DNA of 64,000 nt from Zizania palustris (GCA_019279435.1 JAAALK010000287.1:17670162-17734161); one strand, 5' to 3'; shown: positions 46,197 to 57,110, numbered from the stretch's first letter. The notes: a model not told the origin generated them from the sequence alone. Program-made: numbers and translations.

Positions 46197-48209
46197 TGTT
46201 GGACCGGAAACGGCGACCAGAGGGGGGGTGAATGGGAGCTTTTAAAATTTCGGGCTAAAAACTTAGCCTTCGGTTCTGTTCAGTCTTCTGCGGAACAGGC
46301 TTCGAACACAACCTTCGAAGGTCTGGTTCGGAGGTACTTCGACACCTTCGAACACAGACTTCGGAGTGGCAAAAGTTCGAAGCCAAGAAGACTTCGCTCC
46401 ACTTACAACCCTCGAAAATCTACTCTGCTAAGTCAGTGCAGGCTCCGCACACAGGGTGCTTCGAGCAGGCTTCGCACTTCACCCTTCGCAAGAGTGGACA
46501 GACCTCTGAGGACTTCGACCAAGTACTTGGCGACAGCAACGGGTGCTGGGCTTCGTACCCGAAGGTCTACACGCACACACAACGGACTTCGCTAAGGGCT
46601 TCGACACAAGAAGCAAAACGGGAAAAGATCAGGGCTTCGCTAGTAAGCAGCGAGGTCTTGCCTCGTGTTACACAGAGCGACAGCACACTGACAAAACACA
46701 CCTCGCACGAAAAACAACCTTCGCCTCAACAGGCTTCGGTGCACTAAACTAGCGAAGTATGTAGATCGAGCTCAAGCAAAAAGCACTAGACAAACAGGGC
46801 TTCGCCGCTTGAACAAGGAACACTGAAAATGAACTCAGGATGTATTCAATCGAAGTGTGGCTACAGGAGCTCAACAGTAAATGCTCAAAGTGTTAAATGT
46901 TACCTACCGAGCCCCCATATTTATAGCCCACGGCTTCATCCTAAGGAAGTGACTACTTTACCCCTAGGGTTTACATCCATTTTGTCTCTACAGAACTAAG
47001 GGGTACAAAAGGTAGTCCACCTTTATTTTGGAGGCTTCTCTGTCAGCTGCAGAGGGGACAGTGTCAGCCTTTTTCAGAACAGACAGTGTCAGCCTTTACA
47101 GAGTTGACTTCTGGAACCTCCCTTCGCACGCGAGGGGTGCGGAAGCTTCGGCGAGAAGCCTGCAGCCTGTTGGCCTTCGCTCCGCCGAAGATGACCTTCG
47201 ATACAGTGACGGTTTTGAGCCGAAGCCGTCAAAGCCCTTGGGCCTTCGCACCACCACCTCCGGAGTGGATCACCACGGCTTCGCAGCTACTCCGAGCTCG
47301 AACACCGTCCGTCCGTGTACCGAAGCCATGCATGGCCGAAGCACCTCAAGTCATCCTCACTCCGGAGCTGGCCTCGCTCCGAAGTCCTTCACACTCCGAA
47401 GCCCCACCTTCGGAGTACCACCCTTCGAAGTCCCTCCTTCGTCCAAGGCCTCCGCATGAAGCATTCCATGAGCACTTCGTCGCAGTGTCTCACTCCGAGC
47501 ACACTCCTCGACGAGCCTCACCCGGACCATGCCTTCGATGCGCCTCGACTTCTGAGACCTTCGTCGGGCCACCTTCGAGTGTCTCCCTCCGGAGCACACT
47601 TCGAACACCTTGCCTCCGCAGAGGACTTGTTCCACCAACTCCGAAGTCACTCCATTCGGAGTACCTTCGAAGTGCCTCACCTCCGAGGACTTTGTCTCGG
47701 AGCACCTTCAGCCGGAGCCACGCTCCGCACTCTCTGCCTTCACCTGGCACGCCTCGACCCGAGGACCGACCCGGACCACCTTCGCAGCCACCGTGACGGA
47801 GCTCCCCGCTCCCTTGGCATCAAACCACCCGCTTGACCCAAGTTCACCTGGCTCGAACCCTGTCCGTCGCCTCCGAAGTCCCTGCGCACCACCGACAAGC
47901 AGACAAGTGTATCCAGTACTCCGGAGACCTCTCCGGGTTAGCAACCTTCGGCACACACTCCGGTGTACCGCCCAAAGTACCGAAGCCATCGGTACGAACC
48001 CTGTCATCGTGTACTGCCGGACCCCTCCGACAGGTACACTCCGCTGCAACAGCTGCAGCAAGCAAACACCGAATCACCCTTCGGTGACAACACCTCCGAA
48101 CACCCTTCGGAGGTACCACCTCCGAAGCCCCTTCGGAGGTACCCTTCGAACAGAGGGTAAAAGCCTGTCAATCACTCATCACAACACCGAAACCACCCTT
48201 GGTTTCTCA
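46197..48209 (-). repeat. Intact Sirevirus 5' LTR
   Basis: 2013 bp, same termini and length as the 3' LTR. Offset between LTRs is 8885. It drives transcription on the minus strand from the TATA box at 46918-46925. Confidence 0.95.
46918..46925 (-). promoter_or_regulatory. TATA box of intact Sirevirus
   Basis: TATAAATA on the minus strand, about 1.29 kb into the LTR, leaving an R/U5 of about 0.7 kb. The position is conserved in all four related LTRs of the window. Confidence 0.8.
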
Positions 48210-48214
48210 CCTAG

Positions 48215-50454
48215 CTTGCACCCGGAACCCACCATACTTATAACATAGCCAACTCCAGCAGAATCGAGAGACGAGAATAACGGGGAAATTCATATAGTAG
48301 AATCCAACTATCTACGACTCATTCTTTTATCCTATAGCAGTTGTGTCGGTACATTGGACACTAGCTAATATAATATTGTAGAGTGACAAGGAGTTTAGGC
48401 TCAATAAGCATGGCTTGGGTTAACACACTAGGACGGGGATCTAATAAATATAATTTAGGGCTTGATGTTAGACTAATGCAAATATTATCTTATGAGTTAT
48501 AGCGATAATTTATTAAAACATGGGCTCAATTATGATCAAAATGGGGGTTGTGACTTGCCTTGCTCAGCAAATGGTGACGGCGGAACCTCGGGGTAATACT
48601 CTGGATCCTCGACGGTCTCGTAGTCTTCTCGATACGGAAAAATTAAATATAGCATTCAATAAACAAATCACAAAACATAACATACAAGTTTATGATTTTA
48701 AATAAGGGGAATTAAGCCTTTTTATTCTAAGTTTATGCTGAAAAATATCAAGAGTTATATTTTAGGGATTTTCCTGATTTATTTATTGAGTTATGAATTT
48801 ATTTCCTAAAGGTATTTTTTATTTAATTTATAAGAATATATTGTGCAAAATAACCCTACTGTTTTTATGGTATCAAAATGTAGAGAATAAAAGATTGATT
48901 TAACAAAATTTGAATGGTGAAATTTGGAGTTAAATGAGCAAGTTATGAATTTTCAAAGTTTAAACAATTTTCTGAAATTTATTTAAATAGAAATCGAGTT
49001 CTAGTCCACGGTGAGCTAGGCCCACCATGGACCCGCGCACTGTGTGCGTGGTCCGGCCCGATCTGGACAGTTGGATTTGGATCCGGTGGCCAGATGCGAG
49101 GCGGGCGAGTTAAGTGGTGATCGATGACCCACAGCGCTTGGTACCGGTTTGACCGGATGGATGGCCCGGATTAATCCCGGGTGGGTTATAATCCTAGCCA
49201 TCCATCTCGGATCGAACGGCCGAGGGCACGTCCGACATGACATGTGACACCGAGGGTAATTTACCGTCTTCTACGGTGACGGTGGTGTTCGGGCGCGGCG
49301 GCGACGACGCCGGCGAGGGTGCTACGCCCTAGGTCTTGGCAGAAATGGAATGAGGAGAAGGAGGGGGTCACGACCGTACCAGAGGTGGGGGCGGGCGGAG
49401 ACCAGAGGTGGCCGGCGGCGAGGGGAGGCAGTGAAGTCCCTCGGGTCGACGGTGGCGACGGTGATCTGGCGGCGATTCGTCCCAACGGAGGTGAGGCCGG
49501 GGTAGTGGGCATGGAGGCAGTCCTAGCGGTGGCATCGGGGAAGGCAGCGGTGGCTCGGGGTGTCGGCGAGGGCCTGTCGGAGCCGTAACAGAGGAAAATG
49601 TGTGAAAAAGGGCGGCAGTGCTCGGGAGAACGTGGCTAGGGATAAAAGCGGGTGGACGGGTTGCGGTGAGGCCGAGGGCTCTTATAGGGTCATCGACGGC
49701 GGTTTATGGAAGGCTGAATGAGGGAACCCGAGAGGGTTTCCAAAGTTACTCCGGCGAGCCCTTCCATGCGCTCGGGTGGCTTCCATTTAGTTGAATCCGT
49801 GTGGCTAAGGGGGGAAGAGACCACCGTCGAGAGGGGAAGGGGATCCTAGCTTCGGTCAGGTGATTGGTGGTGGCCGGCGGCTAAAATCGAAAAGGGGGCG
49901 CCAGAAATGGAAGTGGGGGATCCCCTTCCAACGAAGAAGAAGGATATGACAGGTGGGTCCCACCTGTCAGCGGCGAACGGGGAAAGGAAAGTGGCCGATA
50001 GATGGGCCTGGGGTGTCAGCGACCGAACGAGGGGGAGGGAGAGGCTGTCGCGAGGGGCCAAGGCGGAGCGCGGGCGCGGAGAGGGTGGGGTGGGTGCCCC
50101 GACAAGGCGGTCCCACCTGGCAATGGCCTGGTGCTGGACTGGGCCGGGCCGAGGGAGATTGGGGGTTTGCGGCCCAAAATGATTTAAACATATTTTCCAA
50201 TTAAAATAATTCTAGTAATTCATTTATTTGCTTAGAGGTTGAATCATTGTTGATAAAAATTTGTAAAAACTCCTAAAAATATTTCTTGGCCTCTAGATTC
50301 CACCATAAATTTTCCAAGTTAAAATTTGAAGTATTCCCCCTTGTTTGGCTTTTAATCGGGTTCTTTTGGTCTTTTCTTTAATTAAACAAATCCTTTGAAT
50401 TCCTGAAAATTCATTTTCCTTATTTTATTTATTTTTAATTCTTGGGATGTTACA
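48215..50454 (-). repeat. Gypsy solo LTR, U3 side
   Basis: Continues the solo LTR after the Sirevirus insertion (right duplication CCTAG 48210-48214). GC-rich from about 49010 to 50180, mirroring the GC-rich part of the full element's LTR. Inverted TATA-like ctcttataggg at about 49679-49689. The open frames here have no coding support. Confidence 0.85.
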
Positions 50455-50459
50455 AGTTG

Positions 50460-51602
50460 GTAGTCTACTTTATTTGAAAGCTTCTTTTGTCAGCTTTGTA
50501 GAGGAGACAACATCAGCTTTTGTAGAGCAGACACGATCAGCCTTTGCAGTTTTAGAGTCTTCTAAAGCCCCCTTCGCACGTGAGGGGTGCAGTAGCTTCG
50601 GCGAGAAGCCTTGAGCTTGACGGCCTTCGCTTCACCAAAGTCAGTCTTCGATACAGTGATGGTTTTGAGCCGAAGCCGTCAAAGCCCTTGAGCCTTCACG
50701 CCATCACCTCTGGAGTGAACCACCATGACTTCGCAGCTACTCCCAGCTCAAACTCCGTCAGTCAGTGTACCGAAGCCATACATGGCCAAAGTAACTTAAG
50801 TCAGCCACACTCCAAAGCCCCACCTTCGGAGTACCACCCTTCGAAGTCCCTCCTTCGTCCAAGGCCTCCGCATGAAGCATTCCATGAGTACTTCGTCACA
50901 ATGTCTCTCCCCGAGCACACTCCTCGACGAACCTCACTCGGACCATGCCTTCGATGCACTTCGACTTCTGAGATCTCCGTCGGGTGAACCTTCGAGTGCC
51001 TCCATCCAGAGCACACTTCGAACGCCTTGCCTCATTGCTGAGGACTTTGTCCACCATACTCCGAAGTCACTCCATTCAGAGTGCCCTTCGAAGTGCCTCG
51101 CCTCCGAGGACTTTGTCTCGGGGTACCTTCAGCCGGAGCCATGCTCCACACTCTCTGCCTTCACTTGGCGCATCTTGAACCGAGGACCGACCTCGACCCT
51201 ACGCAGCCCTCGTGACTGAGCTCTCCGCTCGCTTGGCATCAAGCCTCCCGCTTGACCTAGGTTCACTTGCTACGAACCATCTGTCGCCTCCGAAGTCACC
51301 TGCGCACCACAGACAAACACACAAGTGTATCTAGTACCCCAGAGACCTCTCCAGGTAAACAACCTCTGGTACAAACTCCGGTGTACCACCCAAAGTACCG
51401 AACACTTCGGTATGACCAAGTCATCATGTACTATCGAACCCCTCCGGCAGTCACACTCAGCTGCAACAGCTGCAGCTATTGGACCCACCGAACCCTTCGG
51501 TGAAACAACCTCCGAACCCCTTCGGAGGTACCCCTTCGAAACCAGAGGATAAAATCTGTCAATCACTCATCACAGACTCTGAAACCAACCCTTGGTTTCT
51601 CA
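50460..51602 (-). repeat. Composite Sirevirus LTR B, second part
   Basis: Continues from 36356 with gtagtctactttattt and ends TTGGTTTCTCA at 51602. Total LTR B length 2006 bp. It is followed directly by internal sequence rather than by host flank. Confidence 0.9.
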
Positions 51603-51940
51603 ATCTCCCCCTTAATGAGTGCATTGACAACCAAAATTAAGTTCAAGAAAATTTGAAAAATTTCAGCACACATGTGACCATAAAAACTCAGAAAAGAGCC
51701 AAATCATGTCACTTGACAAAAGAATTTCTCTCCCCCTTTTTCAAAAGAGTAAAAGCCCCTTTGGCACATCTTTCTCTTTGCACAATAAAAACTCCCCCTG
51801 AGTTATTTTTCCCCCTTACTACAGAGGGACGCAAGGATTTCTCCCCATTTGGCAATGCAAGCATCAAGGAGCAATTAAATGATGCAAAGCTTCGAAATGA
51901 GCAGAAGTGCAAGGACATATAAAGCAAAAATATGCCAAAC
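51603..51940 (-). repeat. Remnant of a second Sirevirus internal region
   Basis: Matches 28673-29000 nearly base for base: the 3' internal end with its polypurine tracts. It breaks at tatgccAAAC (51940), where it joins the LTR sequence. The four bases AAAC are shared by both parents at the junction, a microhomology mark of an illegitimate deletion. Confidence 0.85.
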
Positions 51941-52000
51941 CAGAGGATAAAATCTGTCAATCACTCATCACAGACTCCGAAACCAACCCTTGGTTTCTCA
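51941..52000 (-). repeat. Terminal 60 bp of a third Sirevirus LTR (LTR C)
   Basis: cagaggataaaatctgtc to TTGGTTTCTCA repeats 51543-51602. It is the U3 start of an LTR whose remainder is deleted. Host flank starts with AGATG at 52001. Confidence 0.85.
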
Positions 52001-52486
52001 AGATGGTAGTAACTATTGGTCTGTTGTTAAGTATAACTCCCTCTGGAATTAAACACAGTTTCATGTAGGACCGAAATAGCCGAATAGAAGGAGGTGAATA
52101 GGCGTCTCAATAAATTCATTCAAATAGATGGCCTATTTCTTTCACCCAATGCTCCTCAAAAGTAAATTAGTGGAAGAAAACAAATTCACAAATATTGGAT
52201 AAACCAAATACTATAACTCTCTTGTCAGTTAAGATGTGAAAGGACAGTACGAGAGGTCATAAGCAATCTCAAGAAATCAAACAAATTTTGAATAATACAA
52301 TAACTTCTTTGTTTCAAGGTTCATATGCAGCAAAAAATCATCAAACGGATTTCACTGAATATTGTTCATCAATAGAAACAAAAGAACATCAATAAATCAA
52401 AGAACAACATATTCAACTTTTTACATGAAAACATCTCTCCCTTTTTTCTAACTCTTCTGACCTATCCTACTCACAGGATGATATGT
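52001..52486. other. AT-rich flank with a possible Sirevirus LTR end
   Basis: At about 52064 tgtaggaccgaaatagcc and, shortly after, gaaggaggtgaatagg resemble the reverse complement of the LTR end at 57050-57096. This may be a very old minus-strand LTR fragment. Its other end was not found. The rest holds nothing recognisable. Confidence 0.4.
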
Positions 52487-54231
52487 TGATGTCACTTCTA
52501 CCACTTATCCAACTAAAGCAACTCATGTATATGGCAAACATGCACACAATGAGATAAAAAGTGATACATAATCTAATTCTACGACATAAGTAAACGAAAA
52601 TATAAATGCATTTAGAAACACGATAGAAGTATGAGGTTATTGTCATCACTTTTTCTTTTTTTAGCAAAAAAGAACAAAAAACATGTATCTATGAACTGAG
52701 GTATATAATAGCTGTCATGTTTGAATTGATATATAACATGTCACATAAAAATATTACCTGTATTTATTTTTTATTTTGTTTTATATGATCTCATATCAAG
52801 TGTTGGGAATATAAAAGGTGGCATATTAATTGTTTTAAGAGCCACATAAGAAAAAAGTCACGAACTCACGATAAACCATGTCGGCAAATCTCCTCCATCC
52901 TACAGTGACTAGTCCTTTAGCATCCTAGAGTAGAGAATTTTTTTATTAGGTTTGGAAATTCTAGTCCTATAGATCAATTTAGGAAGTAAGGTATTGATGC
53001 GTGAGTGGTGTGAGAGTACAAATACCTAGTCTAGAACTTATCAAACATGATAAATAATTTGAAAGAGCTACACTATCATGGGCCAAAAGCTCAAAGCACT
53101 TATTGTTGCAAAATAATACTCATCATACGTTTTTTCTATTCACGAATAACAAATTAGGGACACATGTGGCATAAAGCATTGTATATTGAAGATAACTCAA
53201 TTGAGAGCATGGACCACTTAAATAGTTCTTACTTCTAAGATAAAAAGAAATTAACCAAAAATTCTATAACAAACTTCCTTTGAGCATAATAACCTCAAGC
53301 TAGGTGTTTTAACTTGCAACTGCAGAGGTAAAGCTAGCTTTCTCAAAAGAGAGCTAGGCACCTACTCATCTTATACACACACTTGCTAGGTTTAATTTAT
53401 TTAGGTAGTTATTTATTTGGTTGGATACTAATTTTTGCTATCACTTGGAATAATAAAGGAATACAAAAGATATGTGAATTTCATATTACGCAACAGACTC
53501 TTTTAAGAAGAGCAAGACAACACCTTCTAGATGAATATAGATATTTACTTATAAGTGTGTAGAATATTTTTTGTCATGACAACTTGAGAAAAATTTAGAC
53601 ATTAGATATTTTCTAGGAAAATGTGTGGAAAGTAAATCAAGAGTTTATATGTTATTATGTGTCAATCATCCAATGGTATTGTATACCTATAAATAGAGAC
53701 ACCCTCCTCCGCTTGCTATTGATCCATGGGTATGGTGAATAATAGGAGGTGCTAGATACATGAGAGTGTGATATTGAGATTAGTAGCGATAGCCATCTAA
53801 ATAATTTTATACTCTCTTGTGTAATAGTTGTGTCATTAATAAAAATTGTTTTCTTATAAGGTATACTCTCCTCTTTTAGCCTGATATTTAGTATATTTAT
53901 TCATTTGAAGTGAATTGGTTTATCATAGGTTTAAGTTTTCATCGTGGGTATTAGGGTCAATTGTTTTCCAAAAAACTCAAATACTAAAATATCATTAGAG
54001 GATAACAAAATAAAAAAATAACAAATAACAATTAAAATTTATATATCAAACCTAGAACAGTCTTAATTAGATATGAAGATTACCTACTAAAAAAATTCTC
54101 TAGTAAAAAATTTTATAATTAAACCTACAAACTTTATCAAATCACTATGAAATAATTAAATAAATATTCAAAAATAAATATAAATTAACAAATATGTATG
54201 ATTATATATAATACTCATAGTTTACGACCAA
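52487..54231. repeat. Duplicated segment B (empty-site copy)
   Basis: Direct repeat of segment A (4806-4948 + 23981-25495). At about 52628 it reads across the point where the Copia element sits in A, with no insertion. An LTR-like unit lies at about 52801-53926 (TATA cctataaatagagacac near 53689). An insertion of about 430 bp is seen relative to A. Confidence 0.8.
52926..53359. mobile_element. Unclassified ~430-bp insertion in segment B
   Basis: Absent from segment A, where the flanks are joined (near 24575). The left edge cctagag and the right edge gagctagg are weakly inverted. It carries no coding sequence. A small DNA transposon is possible but I cannot prove its termini. Confidence 0.4.
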
Positions 54232-54768
54232 GTATCACTAAGGTTCCTCTTGGCGCAAAAGATTACACTAACAGGTTTAGTAAACTCGAAAGACTACAAA
54301 CGAAGTGTTTGCTTATGTGGACTATTCTAAGCCTTCGATTTGGATAATAGCTTGAGATAGCTCGAAGTGTATATTGAATATCTGAGTATTCGATACCTCT
54401 TACAGAACGAAGATGGGTATTTATAGACAAGATACATTAGGAAAAGACTTCTTTACCCTCTAATTACAACCGACTTAGAAGATACTGTTTAATATTCTTT
54501 GTAGGGTTAAAAGGGTAAAATACTAAGTCAATAGTGAGAAAGTAATTCTTCTATCCTTGCTGGTACCCCTTCGGGTAAAGAGGTTCAGGGATTCTTCATC
54601 ATGCCGAAGCCTTTATGGAGACTTTTATTGTAGAAGGCTCCGAGCGCAACAAAGTCTTGATGCTTTAGGACCTTCGGAGATCAAAGCTTCTGACTTCATT
54701 TTGTCTTCTAACGGCATTGATATAGAAGTTTTAACATGATGCTGAGAATGAAATATTTTTCCCCAACA
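54232..54768 (-). repeat. Fragment of another LTR, minus orientation
   Basis: On the minus strand it begins TGTTGGGGAAAAAT (54768), a common LTR start. It continues to a TATA box (tctataaatacccatc, inverted at about 54415-54430) and a short piece downstream. The left end is not defined. Sequence to the right, up to roughly 54.9 kb, may be that element's internal region. Confidence 0.5.
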
Positions 54769-55140
54769 ATAGCCCCATGAATACGTCTCTCTGAATTGCC
54801 TCTGCAGTGAAGAGGGCAGTATACGTAAGAATTATTTTCATGTTTAAAACTTAGAAAAAAGTGAAAGTCCTTACAACCATTGGGAATAATGTCTTTGGGG
54901 ATAAGAAATCTCCAGACCCGAAATCCATTCGGAGGTGTCCCAGAAGGTGATTTTGGAGTCAGAGTTTCTTCGGAGCCAAACTAGCCATTAGTTCTCAGAG
55001 CCATTAGACCCAAATTAGAGCCGTTACTCTCCAAGAAGGCTAATGGTCGCACGATCTCACGACGGTTATAAGTCTTCACTGAGGTTGAGGAGCCATGCTG
55101 AATAGCATGGGCCTCATGGCTCCAGATGTGATGAGTCATT
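54769..55140. other. Unassigned sequence before the plus-strand Sirevirus
   Basis: Either internal DNA of the minus-strand element to the left or the start of the LTR to the right. I could not locate the LTR start and state no boundary. Confidence 0.4.
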
Positions 55141-55197
55141 GTCAACAATAGTCAAAGGGGACAAAAGAAGAAGAGATCTGCTGTTTCATGGGCCGCG

Positions 55198-55396
55198 GTG
55201 ACTCAGGTACACGGGCAGCGAGTGACTGTCGGGCAGAGGAGGCTGCGAAGTTGGGCTGGCCCAATCCGGGTACATGGGCCAGAAGCAGTAGAAGACCCAC
55301 TAGGCTGTTGACCAGGACTGACTCAGGTACACGGGCGGTGAGCGATTGCCGGGCTGAGAGAGCTGCGGAGTTGGGCCGGCCCAATCCGGGTACCTG
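55198..55396 (+). repeat. U3 repeat, two units 120 bp apart
   Basis: tgactcaggtacacgggc through ggcccaatccgggtac occurs at 55198-55276 and again at 55318-55396, about 85% alike by eye. Upstream of the TATA box, so it may act as a promoter element. Confidence 0.75.
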
Positions 55397-55648
55397 GTGC
55401 AAAGTCGGTGGAGGCTTTGTCAGTTTCGGCGCAAAACTGACAACCGTCGATATTGTATCTGACTGTCCAGAAGAGAAGCCGTAGTCTCTACGAAAACTTA
55501 GCTTCCGGATAAGTCATCTGTATCTCTAGGCCCACAGTCAGTCAGTCGTGTCTGTAAAAATACCTAAGGGCAGTAGAGTCTTTTCCTTTATTCTTGCGTC
55601 TGTAAAAACCCTAAGGGGATGGTAGAATATTCCTAGTGTTGGGCAGCC

Positions 55649-55656
55649 TATAAATA
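55649..55656 (+). promoter_or_regulatory. TATA box of plus-strand Sirevirus LTR
   Basis: TATAAATA followed by gggcccc; start of transcription expected near 55680. Confidence 0.75.
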
Positions 55657-57098
55657 GGGCCCCAATCCCTAGGGTTTGGACTACCCTTCTAGAAATCACT
55701 TTTTGAATCATTCATTGGGTCATCTTCTTGTTTCCTGTGTTTGTCTCTCTCTGCTGTGTGCGCCGCCAGGCTGATAGCTGTAGTTCTTTTATTTCGTTCT
55801 TTGTTTGTTGGATGTTTTTATCCCTTATGCCTCGTGTAGTTTCTCATTTAATGGATCTGCAGTAATCAATTCGTTCACAGTGATTTTATTCCCGATTGTG
55901 AAGGCTTCGGATTGCTTCTGTTGGTTGTGTTCTTCACGCAAGTAGTACTAGTTCTTGCTGTTGCAAGTAGTACTACTACACTGTTGCAACAGTACTCTAG
56001 TGCCAACTTTTTGCTTTTACTGCACAGCTTTTTGATCGAAGTTGTCAGGCCCTAGTAACTTTTCTGACTGTTCTCTGGCGAAGCCCCCTCTCTGTTCGAA
56101 GCCCCTCAGCTCCGTGAGGCAGGCTTCGATCTAATTTGCTCGAAGGCTTCGTTGGAACTTCGAACTTTGTTCTGTGTCCTGAGTTGCTAGATGCGAAGTA
56201 CGTTTTGAACGGACAGCGTCACATACTTCGAACGACGGTGCGAAGGTACTCCACCTCGAGCTCTTTGAAGTCCACACTTCGATAGGTTTCGAAGTTGGCT
56301 TCGAAGCCTGTCGTTCTGTTAGGCTTCGTTTTGGTTTCTTTGTCGCATGTCAGCCTTCGCTTCTCTTTTCGAAGCTTGCTCTTTTCGAAGATAGAGTGTA
56401 GGCTTTGAATTTGGTGCCTCTGTCGTGTGACAGGCTTCGCTTCCTTGTTCGAAGGTCGTCCGTCTGTGTGTTGCGTTCGAAGTTTTCTGTTCGAAGGTTT
56501 AGCTTCGAAGCACTCGGTTCGAAGCTGTGTTCGAAGCTGTGTTCGAAGCCTTGCCTTCGAAGTACACCTTCGATGCAGGCTCCGACTTTGTCTCACATCG
56601 CTTCGAAGCATACTTCGCTCCCTACCACTTCGAACTAGGCTAGACCAAAAACATACCTTCGGCATCTTCACAACAGCCTTCGGCAGGCTTCGCAACTAAC
56701 CTCTGAAGCAGGCTTCGTCACCGACCTCCGAAGCAGGCTTCGACACTGGGAACCAGGCTTCGACCAGCGAAGCAGGCTTCGTCAAGTTTCGAACAGGAGA
56801 CAGACTTCGAATGGTAACTTCTCATTTCATTCTTAGTGTACTCAAAATATTATACTGAGAAATTTCCCTTGCCTAGTCTTTTGTATACTGTTTATCTGTC
56901 TATTAGCACTGCTTTGATAGTTCTCTGTTTGACATCAATTGCTTCTAGGCTAGATACCTTTAGACTTAGGCTATCTGTTTATTTTCTGCTGCTTAGTTTG
57001 TTGAGGTGCGTTGGGTGTTGGGAACAGGCCATATATTCGAAAGAATTTTTAAGGCGCCCATTCACCCCCCCTCTGGTCGCTACTTTCGGTCCTACAAG

Positions 57099-57110
57099 TG
57101 GTATCAGAGC
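57099..57110 (+). other. Primer-binding site of plus-strand Sirevirus
   Basis: TGGTATCAGAGC, two bases after the LTR end. Initiator Met-tRNA type. Confidence 0.95.

Larger units (their letters stand above)
37312..48209 (-). mobile_element. Intact, very young Sirevirus (10.9 kb)
   Basis: Both LTRs are 2013 bp with perfect 5-bp duplication CCTAG (37307-37311, 48210-48214). Comparing them I found one difference (38321 A, 47206 G). PBS, gag, pol, polypurine tracts and all catalytic residues I checked are in place, and the only stop between gag and pol is a UAG shared with an older relative. Large gag with zinc knuckles and coiled coils, short 5' leader, noncoding 3' region, and LTRs rich in TTCGAA palindromes all fit the Sirevirus (Maximus) lineage of Ty1/copia. 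Confidence 0.95.
36357..50454 (-). mobile_element. Gypsy (Tekay/RIRE3-like) solo LTR, itself interrupted
   Basis: Plus-strand ends TGTAACGCCC (36357) and GGGATGTTACA (50454) are the reverse complement of the termini of the Gypsy at 5446. The body matches it too, for example the reverse complement of 36357-36500 with 8690-8827. No internal region or PBS is present, so it is a solo LTR. Without the nested Sirevirus and one CCTAG it is about 3195 bp. Target duplication AGATG/AGTTG with one mismatch. Confidence 0.9.
26672..52000 (-). mobile_element. Old Sirevirus composite with three LTR ends
   Basis: Read on the minus strand: a 60-bp start of an LTR (52000-51941), 338 bp of internal 3' sequence with polypurine tracts (51940-51603), a full LTR (51602-50460 plus 36356-35494), PBS, decayed gag-pol, 3' noncoding region, and a full LTR (28672-26672). 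The flanks are ATATG (26667-26671) and AGATG (52001-52005), a 4/5 match that could be the original duplication. This is what a tandem LTR-internal-LTR-internal-LTR unit would look like after one large deletion. Later insertions occupy 36357-50454. Confidence 0.75.
55141..57096 (+). repeat. 5' LTR of the plus-strand Sirevirus (start uncertain)
   Basis: The end is certain: CGGTCCTACA at 57096, two bases before the PBS. TATA box TATAAATA at 55649-55656, so R/U5 is about 1.4 kb. U3 holds an imperfect repeat of about 80 bp spaced 120 bp apart (55198 and 55318). The region 56080-56820 is full of ttcgaag motifs. Its true start lies somewhere between about 54.8 and 55.2 kb. Confidence 0.75.

Noticed and set aside
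49016..50204. Possible gene in the GC-rich island at 49-50 kb
   Set aside because: It is the reverse complement of the GC-rich part of the Gypsy LTR, with no coding domain.
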